Source: Trachythela sp. YZ-2020
Taxonomy: Eukaryota > Cnidaria > Anthozoa > Malacalcyonacea > Clavulariidae
Reading direction: 5' to 3'
DNA length: 64,000 nt
Assembly (NCBI GenBank): GCA_016169945.1
Contig: JADLSH010000216.1
Span: forward strand, 340,501-404,500
A program made the translations under genes and the position numbers. Positions 34,237 through 45,677 of the stretch are shown in pieces (the first letter of the stretch is position 1; every line of letters begins with the position of its first letter). The notes under the pieces are model-generated. The model ran no database searches and was not told where the DNA came from. It was given only the letters and a program-made list of their open reading frames with translations.

Positions 34237-36509
34237 AGATATTGGCTAAATATGAAATGAGTGAGTAATGGTTGGTTATGGTAATATGGTATGCTTCTGA
34301 TTTTATTTTGTGGTGATCTGTGGTCTACCGTTTATGTAGACTTATAATAGATCTGTTTTAGACCCACATGGCCACTTTGTGTGTGCCAGGAGATCTCTTG
34401 ATGCTTACCCTTTTCCTGCGAATATATCACAATGTTTATTTATTTTTCGTTTAGGTCAGATCGAATTGGTGGTTGCAGGTATTCGGATCCTGGAACATGT
34501 TTTGGGGACCCTGTCCAGTTGGAACAGCTATTGGGTCTATATTAAGATATTTCTTTGTGGTTTGAAGTGAGGTGTTGGATAATTATAGTGGTTTGATGTA
34601 TAATGAATGGTTCATTGTTTATTAAATGGTATATTGTTTGATTCGTGGTGTGAATAATATGATTACAACATAATGAAAATATAGAACAGTAACATATTGA
34701 AAATATAGAACAGTAACATATTGAAAATATAGAACAGTAACATGATGAGATTATGGATAATAAATGTGATAAAATGAATTTGTGTGTTGTTTGTGTAGGC
34801 AAAACCCGGGTGCAATCATGTGTGGAATGATGCCAAGGTCTGGGTGAATGCCAGTGTGTTTTTGCCACCCAGACCAAGTCCCATATCGTTTTCTGTTAAA
34901 AACTTGGTTATGTTATCATCAGGCCGAGCATAACCGGGACAGCACGTTTCTAACCAGCTAGCAGGTCTTGGAACAACGTGCTTGCATATACATATTGATT
35001 TTGGTGGTTTATGAATAAACCATGCCGCGCAAAATATGCGTTGATATTTCGTGCGCAAAAAAATGTGGAATTGTGTGTGAGAATGGTTTTTATGTGGTAC
35101 TGGTGATGGGGGTGGTTTATATAAACTATGTGAAATGTTATAAGTGAGACATTTGATAATAAATACGGTGAAAAATGAAGTTTACTTACGAGAAGGATTG
35201 AGTAGATGTTTTCGTTGCGTAGACGCGAGCGGAAAGAATTTATCAGCGGGGGGTTGAAACGGAAGGAAAATTTGAGGCATGTCGGTGAATCTGATTAATG
35301 ATGCATGTGGGTTGTGACAATGGTTGTGACAGATGATGTGACGTATGTGTGACCTGTGATCGTGGTATCGAGATGTGGACGATGATGAAAATTGTTGTAC
35401 GAAGTGGAAGCATGGGTTGACAGTGTAGTACGTAATGAGTGAATTGTGGTCTGTGTGGTGAATGTGGATAATGATGTATGTGGTTTGTGGTTTGTGACAG
35501 ATGGCGTGACGCATGTGTGACATGATGGTCGGGACTTTGTTCTGGCTTTTCGTTCTTTGGGAGAGTTGTGAATGGCCGGTTTGGGTATATTTTGGATGGC
35601 AAGAGCGGTGTTTTAGGATGCCGATTGGGGGATGTGTTGTAAGATGGACCAGGTGGGTTTCCGATCGGGGTTCGGGGAGGGTGGATTCGTATGGGGGCTG
35701 CCCAGTGAGCGTTCAACGAAAAAAATTGTACACCAAGTATGCGTGAAATATAAGTTGTATCTGTGATTATTTACATGAACTATTTATATTCACATGGTGG
35801 AGATTATGTTATGTACAAGATTATTATGTATGTACAGTGCAGACAGGTGAATGTGTGCGTGAGAGAGGAAGCAATTTGGTGCAGATCATACATTGGAATC
35901 AAAATTTCCAGTATGAAGTGTTTGATCTGATTAGATCCAGGCTGAAATAGATTGTGATGGACCATTAATTTATACTTATAGTGAATGGTCCCATACCGAT
36001 TCAATAGTATTGTGACTGTGGTCACTGCATGTTCTAATTTGGAGGCAGTTTTTCCAAGGAACCCATTTTGTAAACCATATTTAAAAAAACATATTTAAAA
36101 CCTATTTACAAAAACATATTTGAAAACACCTATTTGAATGTTTTTTGTCTATTCTGTTCTTAGGTGCTGTTAGGCCTTTACTAGTGATGTCTTGGGTGGA
36201 AGATCCAATCTGTATCTGTGTCTTTAAGCCTTGATTATGTGTGTGGCAACTGTGGAATTGTCCAATTCGTGTGGAGGATTGATGTGCTAGCATTGTTGGC
36301 GACTTCAGGTAGACATGTTTGTACTGCGACCAGGTGTCCATTTGTACGGTTTTCTGTGTGTGTGTGTGGGGTTATGATGAGGTGGTCAAGTAAATCTGGG
36401 GTGGGGTGGTTTGCGATTGATGTAAGGGAGGAAACCATGAGGGTGGTAAGGTGTATTTGGCTCGGGGGGGGAAGGAAAAATGTGGGGGGGGGGGTTGCGA
36501 TGTGGGTGG

Positions 36510-38231
36510 TCAAGTGAATTTGGTGCGAACAAGGTGTTCCTTAAGATTTTTGTGACGCTGATATGCCATGACTGGTGAGTTTGGCCATATGTCTGAAAGT
36601 GTGTGGTCGTTTTCAATATAATGCCAGTGTTGTTTGAGAATGTGTGATAGTGGTGCGAGGTCAGGGTGATATGGGATGACAAATGGTAGGGTGCGTGTGT
36701 TGTTTGTGGGTGTGGTATTTGTGAGTAGTTGTGATTGGGTGTATGTTGAGGCTTTTTCGATGTGAGGTAGGATATCCTTGTCTTTATAGCCTCTCCCTAT
36801 TAGGGCGACTCTGAGTTTCTGTGCTTTCTCATGAAACTCTTTGTCATCTGTGATTATCCTCCTGTATCTGAGCATCTGGCTGTATATTAAGCCTTTTTTG
36901 CATGTATTTGGATGATGTGAGGAGTGGTGTAAGAGTGGCATGCAGTCTGTGGGTTTAATGTAGAGTGTTGTGTTGAGTGTGTTTTGGGAGGTGGTGTAAA
37001 CTGTGGTGTCGAGGAAATTCACACTTGTTTTTGAGAGTGTGACTTCAAATTTGATTGTGGGGTGGAATGAGTTGAGATGATTGATGAATGTTTGGAGTGA
37101 ATCCTCTCCATGTGTCCAGACTAAGAATATATCATCTATAAATCTTTTCCACAGGAGGGGTATGAGGTGATCGGGTGCAGATGAGAGAAGTGAGTCCTCT
37201 AATGCGCCCATGAAAATGTTTGCAAAAGAGGGTGCCATTTTGGTGCCCATGGCAGTGCCATGTTTCTGTAAGTAAAGTTGATCTTTGAATGTGAAGTAGT
37301 TTTCTTTGAGTATGTGTTCAAGAAATTGGTGTATGACTTTGCGAAGTGGCCATAGATGTCCGTGTTTGGTGTCCAGTGCTTCCAATGCAGCACGGATCCC
37401 TTCATCGTGCGGGATGTTGGTGTATAATGATTTGACATCGATGGTGGCGAGAACGGTGTTGGTGGTAATGGTGTTGGGATATCGAATATGGTTTGTAGGA
37501 AATGGTTGGTGTCCTTGATGTAAGATGGGAGTGAATAGCAGAGTGGTTTTGAGATGTGTGTCTATGAATGAGGAGAGCCTATCTGTTGGTGAGTCGCAAC
37601 CCGATATGATCGGTCGTCCTGGATTATTTGGTTTGTGTATTTTTGGTAGTAAGTAAAATATGGGTACGCGTGGTGGTGAGGGTGGTAGTAGGTACTTGAG
37701 TGTTTGGTGGTCAATGTCTCCATATTTAAAGAGATCTTTGACATAATTTGTGATGGTATTGGTTTGTGCTGTGATGGCTGTGTTTGGTTGGGCCTGTATT
37801 TGTGCATAATATTTTTTGTCATTGAGTTGGGAGACTGCCTCTTTTTCATAGTCAGTTGTTGACCAAATGACCACTGCACCTCCCTTGTCTGCTGGTTTAA
37901 TGACATATGTTTGATTGTGGATGTTGTGGTTTGCAAGAAATTCCAGTTCCTCTTTATTTAGGTTGGAATTGTGTTGTTCATGCGAGTTGTGTTTGAATGT
38001 ATGCTGGATGGATTCTGCAACAGAGACTATGAATGAAATTAAGTTTGGATTGTCCGGAGTAGGCGGTGTCCACAGACTTTTGGTCTTGAATGGATTTGGA
38101 TGATCATTGGAAAAATTTCTAAAGTGGTAATGTATGTACATGGATCTTCTGAATTGTTTGAAAGAATTGACAATTGTTTTGATGTGAGTGTTGGCTGGTG
38201 TTGGTACGAATTTGAGGCCCTTTGAAAGCAT
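36510..38231 (-). CDS. Penelope-like reverse transcriptase, unit 2 (573 aa, open)
   Basis: Telomerase-related RT of the Penelope class; it would copy the element RNA into DNA at a nick. Motifs: DKGGAVVIW at residues 115-123, LPKIHKPNNPGRPIISG at 195-211, TIDVKSLYTN with the first catalytic Asp at 263-272, GTAMGTKMAPSFAN at 325-338, FIDDIFLVW with the catalytic DD at 364-372. The ORF ends at LKEHLVRTKFT, just where other Penelope proteins continue into a Cys motif and a GIY-YIG endonuclease; neither is found downstream. Residues about 227-257 are read in a shifted frame relative to units 1 and 3, because of an extra T near 37,548 and a missing G near 37,461 that cancel. So the enzyme may be inactive despite being open. 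The true start may lie upstream of this ATG. Confidence 0.85.
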   Translation of the reverse strand: MLSKGLKFVPTPANTHIKTIVNSFKQFRRSMYIHYHFRNFSNDHPNPFKTKSLWTPPTPDNPNLISFIVSVAESIQHTFKHNSHEQHNSNLNKEELEFLANHNIHNQTYVIKPADKGGAVVIWSTTDYEKEAVSQLNDKKYYAQIQAQPNTAITAQTNTITNYVKDLFKYGDIDHQTLKYLLPPSPPRVPIFYLLPKIHKPNNPGRPIISGCDSPTDRLSSFIDTHLKTTLLFTPILHQGHQPFPTNHIRYPNTITTNTVLATIDVKSLYTNIPHDEGIRAALEALDTKHGHLWPLRKVIHQFLEHILKENYFTFKDQLYLQKHGTAMGTKMAPSFANIFMGALEDSLLSSAPDHLIPLLWKRFIDDIFLVWTHGEDSLQTFINHLNSFHPTIKFEVTLSKTSVNFLDTTVYTTSQNTLNTTLYIKPTDCMPLLHHSSHHPNTCKKGLIYSQMLRYRRIITDDKEFHEKAQKLRVALIGRGYKDKDILPHIEKASTYTQSQLLTNTTPTNNTRTLPFVIPYHPDLAPLSHILKQHWHYIENDHTLSDIWPNSPVMAYQRHKNLKEHLVRTKFT

Positions 38232-38236
38232 GGATG

Positions 38237-39505
38237 TTAATGGTTGTGGTATTTCTTGGTTAGTGAGATTGACAATGAGGTTGTTGTTGGTATGTTGCTT
38301 GATTTTTTGGTGGTGAGTTGGCGATCATGTTGGTGTTTGGTGTAGTGGAGGTCAACAAGTTTGTCGAACATGATTGAAGTGGTGTTCATTTTGGCGATAG
38401 GTGTGATCGAGTTTTGGGTTTCGTTGGGATTGGTGGGGGTTTGGGAGGTTGTAGGGGCTAATGTAGTGGAGGATGGGGTTTGATTTGGATTTGAGTGTGG
38501 TTTCCATGGGAGTGTCGGATGGGGTTTGATGTGGTTGAGGTGTGGGGTCCGTGGGAGTTTTGGATGGGGGTTCATTTGGTTGAGGTGTGGTATCCATGGG
38601 AGTGGTGTGGGGTTGGGAAATGGTGGGTTTGGGTGTGTTTAGGACTTGGATGGAGATGGGTTTAGAAATGGTGGGTGTGCTGGGGGTTTGTGAGGTGATG
38701 GGTTTGGGTGTGTTAGGGGGTAGGGTTTGTGTTGGACTAGGTGTGGTTGTAAATTTGGGAAGGTTGGATGTGGTGCTGCTTCGCAGGTGGTGGGTGGGTT
38801 TAGGTGTTCTGGATTTAGGGTTTGTGTTGGGCCGGGTGTGGTTATGGGTTTGGAAAGGGTGAATGTGGTGCGGGAGGGGGTGGGTTTGGGTTTTCTGGAT
38901 TTTAGGGTTAGGGATGGCCTAGGCTTTGTATGGGTAAGGGATGTGGCAGGTTTTGTTTTGTTGGGGATATGGGTAGAGGTGGGTTTGGAGACAGTGGATG
39001 TGGCTTGGGTTTGGGTGGTTTTGGGTTTTCTGGATTTTATGGTTAGGGACGGCCTAGGGTTTGTATAGGTAAGGGGTGTGGCAGGTTTTGTTTTCTTGGG
39101 GATGTGGGTGGAACTGGGTTCGGAGATAGTGGATGTGGCTTGGGTGTGGGTGGTTTTGAGTTTGGGTGTGTTGGAGCTTAGGGTTTGTTTAGGTGTGGTC
39201 AAGGTTGGGGAGGTGGTGGGTTCTGGTCTGGTGGGGACTTGGGAGGAAATGGGTGTAGTGTCAGAATCAGTGAGGTCGAAGGTTGCCGGTGTTGAATTTA
39301 TGAGGGAGGAAGGTGAGTGTGTTGACATTGGTGAGTTGGTGGGTTCAGGGTGCGTCACGGTTGTATCTGGGGATGGTGTTGGGGTGCAGTCTATCATGGC
39401 TGCGCAAACAGCATCCGATTCCCCAAGGAGATCTTGGAGTGCGGTGGCAAGTTCTGGCCAACGTTGAGACTGGTCAATGTCCATTTGCTCGTTTTGTGAA
39501 GCCAT
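38237..39505 (-). pseudogene. Penelope-like ORF1, unit 2, deleted and frameshifted
   Basis: Intact from 39505 (MASQNEQMDIDQ) to about 38,800, where indels in the TTCGCAGGTGGTGGGTGGG region break the frame. Further frames continue to the 703-bp deletion point near 38,310. Confidence 0.8.
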
Positions 39506-41790
39506 AGATATTGGCTAAATATGAAATGAGTGAGTAATGGTTGGTTATGGTAATATGGTATGCTTCTGATTTTATTTTGTGGTGATCTGTGGTCTACCGT
39601 TTATGTAGACTTATAATAGATCTGTTTTAGACCCACATGGCCACTTTGTGTGTGCCAGGAGATCTCTTGATGCTTACCCTTTTCCTGCGAATATATCACA
39701 ATGTTTATTTATTTTTCGTTTAGGTCAGATCAATTGGTGGTTGCAGGTATTCGGATCCTGGAACATGTTTTGGGGACCCTGTCCAGTTGGAACAGCTATT
39801 GGGTCTATATTAAGATATTTCTTTGTGGTTTGAAGTGAGGTGTTGGATAATTATAGTGGTTTGATGTATAATGAATGGTTCATTGTTTATTAAATGGTAT
39901 ATTGTTTGATTCGTGGTGTGAATAATATGATTACAACATAATGAAAATATAGAACAGTAACATATTGAAAATATAGAACAGTAACATATTGAAAATATAG
40001 AACAGTAACATGATGAGATTATGGATAATAAATGTGATAAAATGAATTTGTGTGTTGTTTGTGTAGGCAAAACCAGGTGCAATCATGTGTGGAATGATGC
40101 CAAGGTCTGGGTGAATGCCAGTGTGTTTTTGCCACCCAGACCAAGTCCCATATCGTTTTCTGTTAAAAACTTGGTTATGTTATCATCAGGTTCCGAGCAT
40201 AACCGGGACAGCACGTTTCTAACCAGCTAGCAGGTCTTGGAACAACGTGCTTGCATATACATATTGATTTTGGTGGTTTATGAATAAACCATGCCGCGCA
40301 AAATATGCGTTGATATTTCGTGCGCAAAAAAATGTGGAATTGTGTGTGAGAATGGTTTTTATGTGGTACTGGTGATGGGGGTGGTTTATATAAACTATGT
40401 GAAATGTTATAAGTGAGACATTTGATAATAAATACGGTGAAAAATGAAGTTTACTTACGAGAAGGATTGAGTAGATGTTTTCGTTGCGTAGACGCGAGCG
40501 GAAAGAATTTATCAGCGGGGGGTTGAAACGGAAGGAAAATTTGAGGCATGTCGGTGAATCTGATTAATGATGCATGTGGGTTGTGACAATGGTTGTGACA
40601 GATGATGTGACGTATGTGTGACCTGTGATCGTGGTATCGAGATGTGGACGATGATGAAAATTGTTGTACGAAGTGGAAGCATGGGTTGACAGTGTAGTAC
40701 GTAATGAGTGAATTGTGGTCTGTGTGGTGAATGTGGATAATGATGTATGTGGTTTGTGACAGATGGCGTGACGCATGTGTGACATGATGGTCGGGACTTT
40801 GTTCTGGCTTTTCGTTCTTTGGGAGAGTTGTGAATGGCCGGTTTGGGTATATTTTGGATGGCAAGAGCGGTGTTTTAGGATGCCGATTGGGGGATGTGTT
40901 GTAAGATGGACCAGGTGGGTTTCCGATCGGGGTTCGGGGAGGGTGGATTCGTATGGGGGCTGCCCAGTGAGCGTTCAACGAAAAATATTGTACACCAAGT
41001 ATGCGTGAAATATAAGTTGTATCTGTGATTATTTACATGAACTATTTATATTCACATGGTGGAGATTATGTTATGTACAAGATTATTATGTATGTACAGT
41101 GCAGACAGGTGAATGTGTGCGTGAGAGAGGAAGCAATTTGGTGCAGATCATACATTGGAATCAAAATTTCCAGTATGAAGTGTTTGATCTGATTAGATCC
41201 AGGCTGAAATAGATTGTGATGGACCATTAATTTATACTTATAGTGAATGGTCCCATACCGATTCAATAGTATTGTGACTGTGGTCACTGCATGTTCTAAT
41301 TAGGAGGCAGTTTTTCCAAGGAACCCATTTTGTAAACCATATTTAAAAAAACATATTTAAAACATATTTAAAACCTATTTACAAAAACATATTTGAAAAC
41401 ACCTATTTGAATGTTTTTTGTCTATTCTGTTCTTAGGTGCTGTTAGGCCTTTACTAGTGATGTCTTGGGTGGAAGATCCAATCTGTATCTGTGTCTTTAA
41501 GCCTTGATTATGTGTGTGGCAACTGTGGAATTGTCCAATTCGTGTGGAGGGATTGATGTGCTAGCATTGTTGGCGACTTCAGGTAGACATGTTTGTACTG
41601 CGACCAGGTGTCCATTTGTACGGTTTTCTGTGTGTGTGTGTGTGGGGGGGGTTATGATGAGGGTGGTCAAGTAAATCTGGGGTGGGGGTGGTTTGCGATT
41701 GATGTAAGGGAGGAAACCATGAGGGTGGTAAGGTGTATTTGGCTCGGGGGGGGAAGGAAAAATGTGGGGGGGGGGTTGTGATGTGGGTGG

Positions 41791-43508
41791 TCAAGTGAAT
41801 TTGGTGCGAACAAGGTGTTCCTTAAGATTTTTGTGACGCTGATATGCCATGACTGGTGAGTTTGGCCATATGTCTGAAAGTGTGTGGTCGTTTTCAATAT
41901 AATGCCAGTGTTGTTTGAGAATGTGTGATAGTGGTGCGAGGTCAGGGTGATATGGGATGACAAATGGTAGGGTGCGTGTGTTGTTTGTGGGTGTGGTATT
42001 TGTGAGTAGTTGTGATTGGGTGTATGTTGAGGCTTTTTCGATGTGAGGTAGGATATCCTTGTCTTTATAGCCTCTCCCTATTAGGGCGACTCTGAGTTTC
42101 TGTGCTTTCTCATGAAACTCTTTGTCATCTGTGATTATCCTCCTGTATCTGAGCATCTGGCTGTATATTAAGCCTTTTTGCATGTATTTGGATGATGTGA
42201 GTAGTGTAAGAGTGGCATGCAGTCTGTGGGTTTAATGTAGAGTGTTGTGTTGAGTGTGTTTTGGGAGGTGGTGTAAACTGTGGTGTCGAGGAAATTCACA
42301 CTTGTTTTTGAGAGTGTGACTTCAAATTTGATTGTGGGGTGGAATGAGTTGAGATGATTGATGAATGTTTGGAGTGAATCCTCTCCATGTGTCCAGACTA
42401 AGAATATATCATCTATAAATCTTTTCCACAGGAGGGGTATGAGGTGATCGGGTGCAGATGAGAGAAGTGAGTCCTCTAATGCGCCCATGAAAATGTTTGC
42501 AAAAGAGGGTGCCATTTTGGTGCCCATGGCAGTGCCATGTTTCTGTAAGTAAAGTTGATCTTTGAATGTGAAGTAGTTTTCTTTGAGTATGTGTTCAAGA
42601 AATTGGTGTATGACTTTGCGAAGTGGCCATAGATGTCCGTGTTTGGTGTCCAGTGCTTCCAATGCAGCACGGATCCCTTCATCGTGCGGGATGTTGGTGT
42701 ATAATGATTTGACATCGATGGTGGCGAGAACGGTGTTGGGTGGTAATGGTGTTGGGATATCGAATATGGTTTGTAGGAAATGGTTGGTGTCCTTGATGTA
42801 AGATGGGAGTGAATAGCAGAGTGGTTTGAGATGTGTGTCTATGAATGAGGAGAGCCTATCTGTTGGTGAGTCGCAACCCGATATGATCGGTCGTCCTGGA
42901 TTATTTGGTTTGTGTATTTTTGGTAGTAAGTAAAATATGGGTACGCGTGGTGGTGAGGGTGGTAGTAGGTACTTGAGTGTTTGGTGGTCAATGTCTCCAT
43001 ATTTAAAGAGATCTTTGACATAATTTGTGATGGTATTGGTTTGTGCTGTGATGGCTGTGTTTGGTTGGGCCTGTATTTGTGCATAATATTTTTTGTCATT
43101 GAGTTGGGAGACTGCCTCTTTTTCATAGTCAGTTGTTGACCAAATGACCACTGCACCTCCCTTGTCTGCTGGTTTAATGACATATGTTTGATTGTGGATG
43201 TTGTGGTTTGCAAGAAATTCCAGTTCCTCTTTATTTAGGTTGGAATTGTGTTGTTCATGCGAGTTGTGTTTGAATGTATGCTGGATGGATTCTGCAACAG
43301 AGACTATGAATGAAATTAAGTTTGGATTGTCCGGAGTAGGCGGTGTCCACAGACTTTTGGTCTTGAATGGATTTGGATGATCATTGGAAAAATTTCTAAA
43401 GTGGTAATGTATGTACATGGATCTTCTGAATTGTTTGAAAGAATTGACAATTGTTTTGATGTGAGTGTTGGCTGGTGTTGGTACGAATTTGAGGCCCTTT
43501 GAAAGCAT
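41791..43508 (-). pseudogene. Penelope-like reverse transcriptase, unit 3, one frameshift near the C terminus
   Basis: Open from 43508 to about 42,168 (446 aa) with all RT motifs, including TIDVKSLYTNIPHDEGI, GTAMGTKMAPSFAN and FIDDIFLVW, then shifts at CCTTTTTGCATG (one T short of units 1 and 2). A 6-base difference lies near 42,200. The remaining 130 residues are open from 42183 to 41791. The frame is also open upstream of the ATG, into the end of ORF1. Confidence 0.85.
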
Positions 43509-43654
43509 GGATGTTAATGGTTGTGGTATTTCTTGGTTAGTGAGATTGACAATGAGGTTGTTGTTGGTATGTTGCTTGATTTTTTGGTGGTAGTGTTTTT
43601 TGTCATGGTTCTTTTTGAAGGGTCTCCGATGTGATTTTTCTTTGAGGAAGGATT

Positions 43655-45481
43655 TTATTGCCTTCCTTTCATGAACATGTTGTATATGGTTGGGAACTGT
43701 TGTTCCTTCCCCAATAGTCGTTGGTGGATGAATGATGGTGTGGTTGTGGGTGGTGGCGGTGGTATCCTCAGTGGTGGTGTTTGGTTGGCCGGTGGTTGTG
43801 ATTGAGTGTGTGCTGCCTGTGGTGGTCTCCGAAAATCCTGACGTTTTTCATGTTCGTGATAGTGTGAATGTGTTGGTGATATGGTGTTGCGACGTTTGTA
43901 TTGTGTTGTGGAGGAAGGTTGATACAATTGTTTTCGTTTTGATTGTGGATTGTGTTTTGATTGTGGATTGTTTTTTGGTCGTGACTTGTGTTTCGATTGT
44001 GGCTTGTGTTTTGGTGGTGGCTTGTGTGTGCTGGCAATGTGCAGAATTGTGTTAGACAGCTCCTGTGGGAGGTCTTTGTCTATGGTGGTGGAGATTGAGG
44101 CAATTTCTTCCTCAGTTTTCTCCAACCGTTCCTTGTGGTGTTTGTGGAGGATGTGAGTGAGTTGGGCCGTGCAGTTTTTTATGGCAGTGTCCCATGCTGC
44201 TTGATGGTCTGAGGACAGTTGAACCCAGGGCTGCAGGTTGATGGTGATGCCGGTTGGTGAAGTGTTGTTGCTGATATGCTTGGTGATGGTGGTGAGTTGG
44301 CGATCATGTTGGTGTTTGGTGTAGTGGAGGTCAACAAGTTTGTCGAACATGATTGAAGTGGTGTTCATTTTGGCGATAGGTGTGATCGAGTTTTGGGTTT
44401 CGTTGGGATTGGTGGGGGTTTGGGAGGTTGTAGGGGCTAATGTAGTGGAGGATGGGGTTTGATTTGGTTGAGGTGTGGTTTCCATGGGAGTGTCGGATGG
44501 GGTTTGATGTGGTTGAGGTGTGGGGTCCGTGGGAGTTTTGGATGGGGGTTCATTTGGTTGAGGTGTGGTATCCATGGGAGTGGTGTGGGGTTGGGAAATG
44601 GTGGGTTTGGGTGTGTTTAGGACTTGGATGGAGATGGGTTTAGAAATGGTGGGTGTGCTGGGGGTTTGTGAGGTGATGGGTTTGGGTGTGTTAGGGGGTA
44701 GGGTTTGTGTTGGACTAGGTGTGGTTGTAAATTTGGGAAGGTTGGATGTGGTGCTGCTTCGCGGGGTGGTGGGTTTAGGTGTTCTGGATTGTAGGGTTTG
44801 TGTTGGGCCGGGTGTGGTTATGGGTTTGGAAAGGGTGAATGTGGTGCGGGAGGGGGTGGGTTTGGGTTTTCTGGATTTTAGGGTTAGGGATGGCCTAGGC
44901 TTTGTATGGGTAAGGGATGTGGCAGGTTTTGTTTTGTTGGGGATATGGGTAGAGGTGGGTTTGGAGACAGTGGATGTGGCTTGGGTTTGGGTGGTTTTGG
45001 GTTTTCTGGATTTTATGGTTAGGGACGGCCTAGGGTTTGTATAGGTAAGGGGTGTGGCAGGTTTTGTTTTCTTGGGGATGTGGGTGGAACTGGGTTCGGA
45101 GATAGTGGATGTGGCTTGGGTGTGGGTGGTTTTGAGTTTGGGTGTGTTGGAGCTTAGGGTTTGTTTAGGTGTGGTCAAGGTTGGGGAGGTGGTGGGTTCT
45201 GGTCTGGTGGGGACTTGGGAGGAAATGGGTGTAGTGTCAGAATCAGTGAGGTCGAAGGTTGCCGGTGTTGAATTTATGAGGGAGGAAGGTGAGTGTGTTG
45301 ACATTGGTGAGTTGGTGGGTTCAGGGTGCGTCACGGTTGTATCTGGGGATGGTGTTGGGGTGCAGTCTATCATGGCTGCGCAAACAGCATCCGATTCCCC
45401 AAGGAGATCTTGGAGTGCGGTGGCAAGTTCTGGCCAACGTTGAGACTGGTCAATGTCCATTTGCTCGTTTTGTGAAGCCAT
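43655..45481 (-). CDS. Penelope-like ORF1 protein, unit 3 (608 aa, intact)
   Basis: N-terminal ~45 residues look folded (MASQNEQMDIDQSQRWPELA ... DLLGESDAVCAAMIDC). Residues about 45-350 are Thr/Pro/Ser/Lys-rich repeats. A second ordered-looking part follows (SIMFDKLVDLHYTKHQHDRQ, ITINLQPWVQLSSDHQAAWD, KERLEKTEEEIASISTTI). The C terminus is basic, His/Lys/Pro-rich (KHKPQSKHKS), suited to RNA binding. I know no named family; a nucleic-acid-binding partner of the RT is inferred. The RT frame lies -1 relative to this one and overlaps its last 100 or more bases. Confidence 0.75.
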   Translation of the reverse strand: MASQNEQMDIDQSQRWPELATALQDLLGESDAVCAAMIDCTPTPSPDTTVTHPEPTNSPMSTHSPSSLINSTPATFDLTDSDTTPISSQVPTRPEPTTSPTLTTPKQTLSSNTPKLKTTHTQATSTISEPSSTHIPKKTKPATPLTYTNPRPSLTIKSRKPKTTQTQATSTVSKPTSTHIPNKTKPATSLTHTKPRPSLTLKSRKPKPTPSRTTFTLSKPITTPGPTQTLQSRTPKPTTPRSSTTSNLPKFTTTPSPTQTLPPNTPKPITSQTPSTPTISKPISIQVLNTPKPTISQPHTTPMDTTPQPNEPPSKTPTDPTPQPHQTPSDTPMETTPQPNQTPSSTTLAPTTSQTPTNPNETQNSITPIAKMNTTSIMFDKLVDLHYTKHQHDRQLTTITKHISNNTSPTGITINLQPWVQLSSDHQAAWDTAIKNCTAQLTHILHKHHKERLEKTEEEIASISTTIDKDLPQELSNTILHIASTHKPPPKHKPQSKHKSRPKNNPQSKHNPQSKRKQLYQPSSTTQYKRRNTISPTHSHYHEHEKRQDFRRPPQAAHTQSQPPANQTPPLRIPPPPPTTTPSFIHQRLLGKEQQFPTIYNMFMKGRQ

Positions 45482-45677
45482 AGATATTGGCTAAATATGA
45501 AATGAGTGAGTAATGGTTGGTTATGGTAATATGGTATGCTTCTGATTTTATTTTGTGGTGATCTGTGGTCTACCGTTTATGTAGACTTATAATAGATCTG
45601 TTTTAGACCCACATGGCCACTTTGTGTGTGCCAGGAGATCTCTTGATGCTTACCCTTTTCCTGCGAATATATCACAA

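Larger units (their letters stand above)
29125..34432 (-). mobile_element. Penelope-like unit 1 (degenerate)
   Basis: RT pieces lie in several frames at 32966-32694, 32808-31936 and 31761-31036, broken by single-base indels (for example loss of a G near 32,720, and GTGGGGGCCCAGGG in place of the GTMAPS-type codons near 31,978). ORF1 starts at 34236 but shifts frame near 33,750 and carries the same ~700-bp deletion as unit 2. The non-coding end at 29,340-29,430 has three copies of AACATATTGAAAATATAGA. Confidence 0.85.
34433..39701 (-). mobile_element. Penelope-like unit 2 (open RT, deleted ORF1)
   Basis: Has the only uninterrupted RT ORF of the array. ORF1 has lost ~703 bp, at the same point as unit 1, so units 1 and 2 share a deleted ancestor or one arose from the other. 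Confidence 0.85.
39702..45677 (-). mobile_element. Penelope-like unit 3 (full-length ORF1, frameshifted RT)
   Basis: Longest unit: it keeps the ~703-bp segment at about 43,587-44,289 that units 1 and 2 have lost, and so shows the original organisation. Confidence 0.85.

Noticed and set aside
43587..44289. The 703-bp segment as a retained intron of the Penelope element
   Set aside because: The boundaries lack GT/AG on the minus strand, and the segment continues the ORF1 frame; a microhomology deletion fits better.
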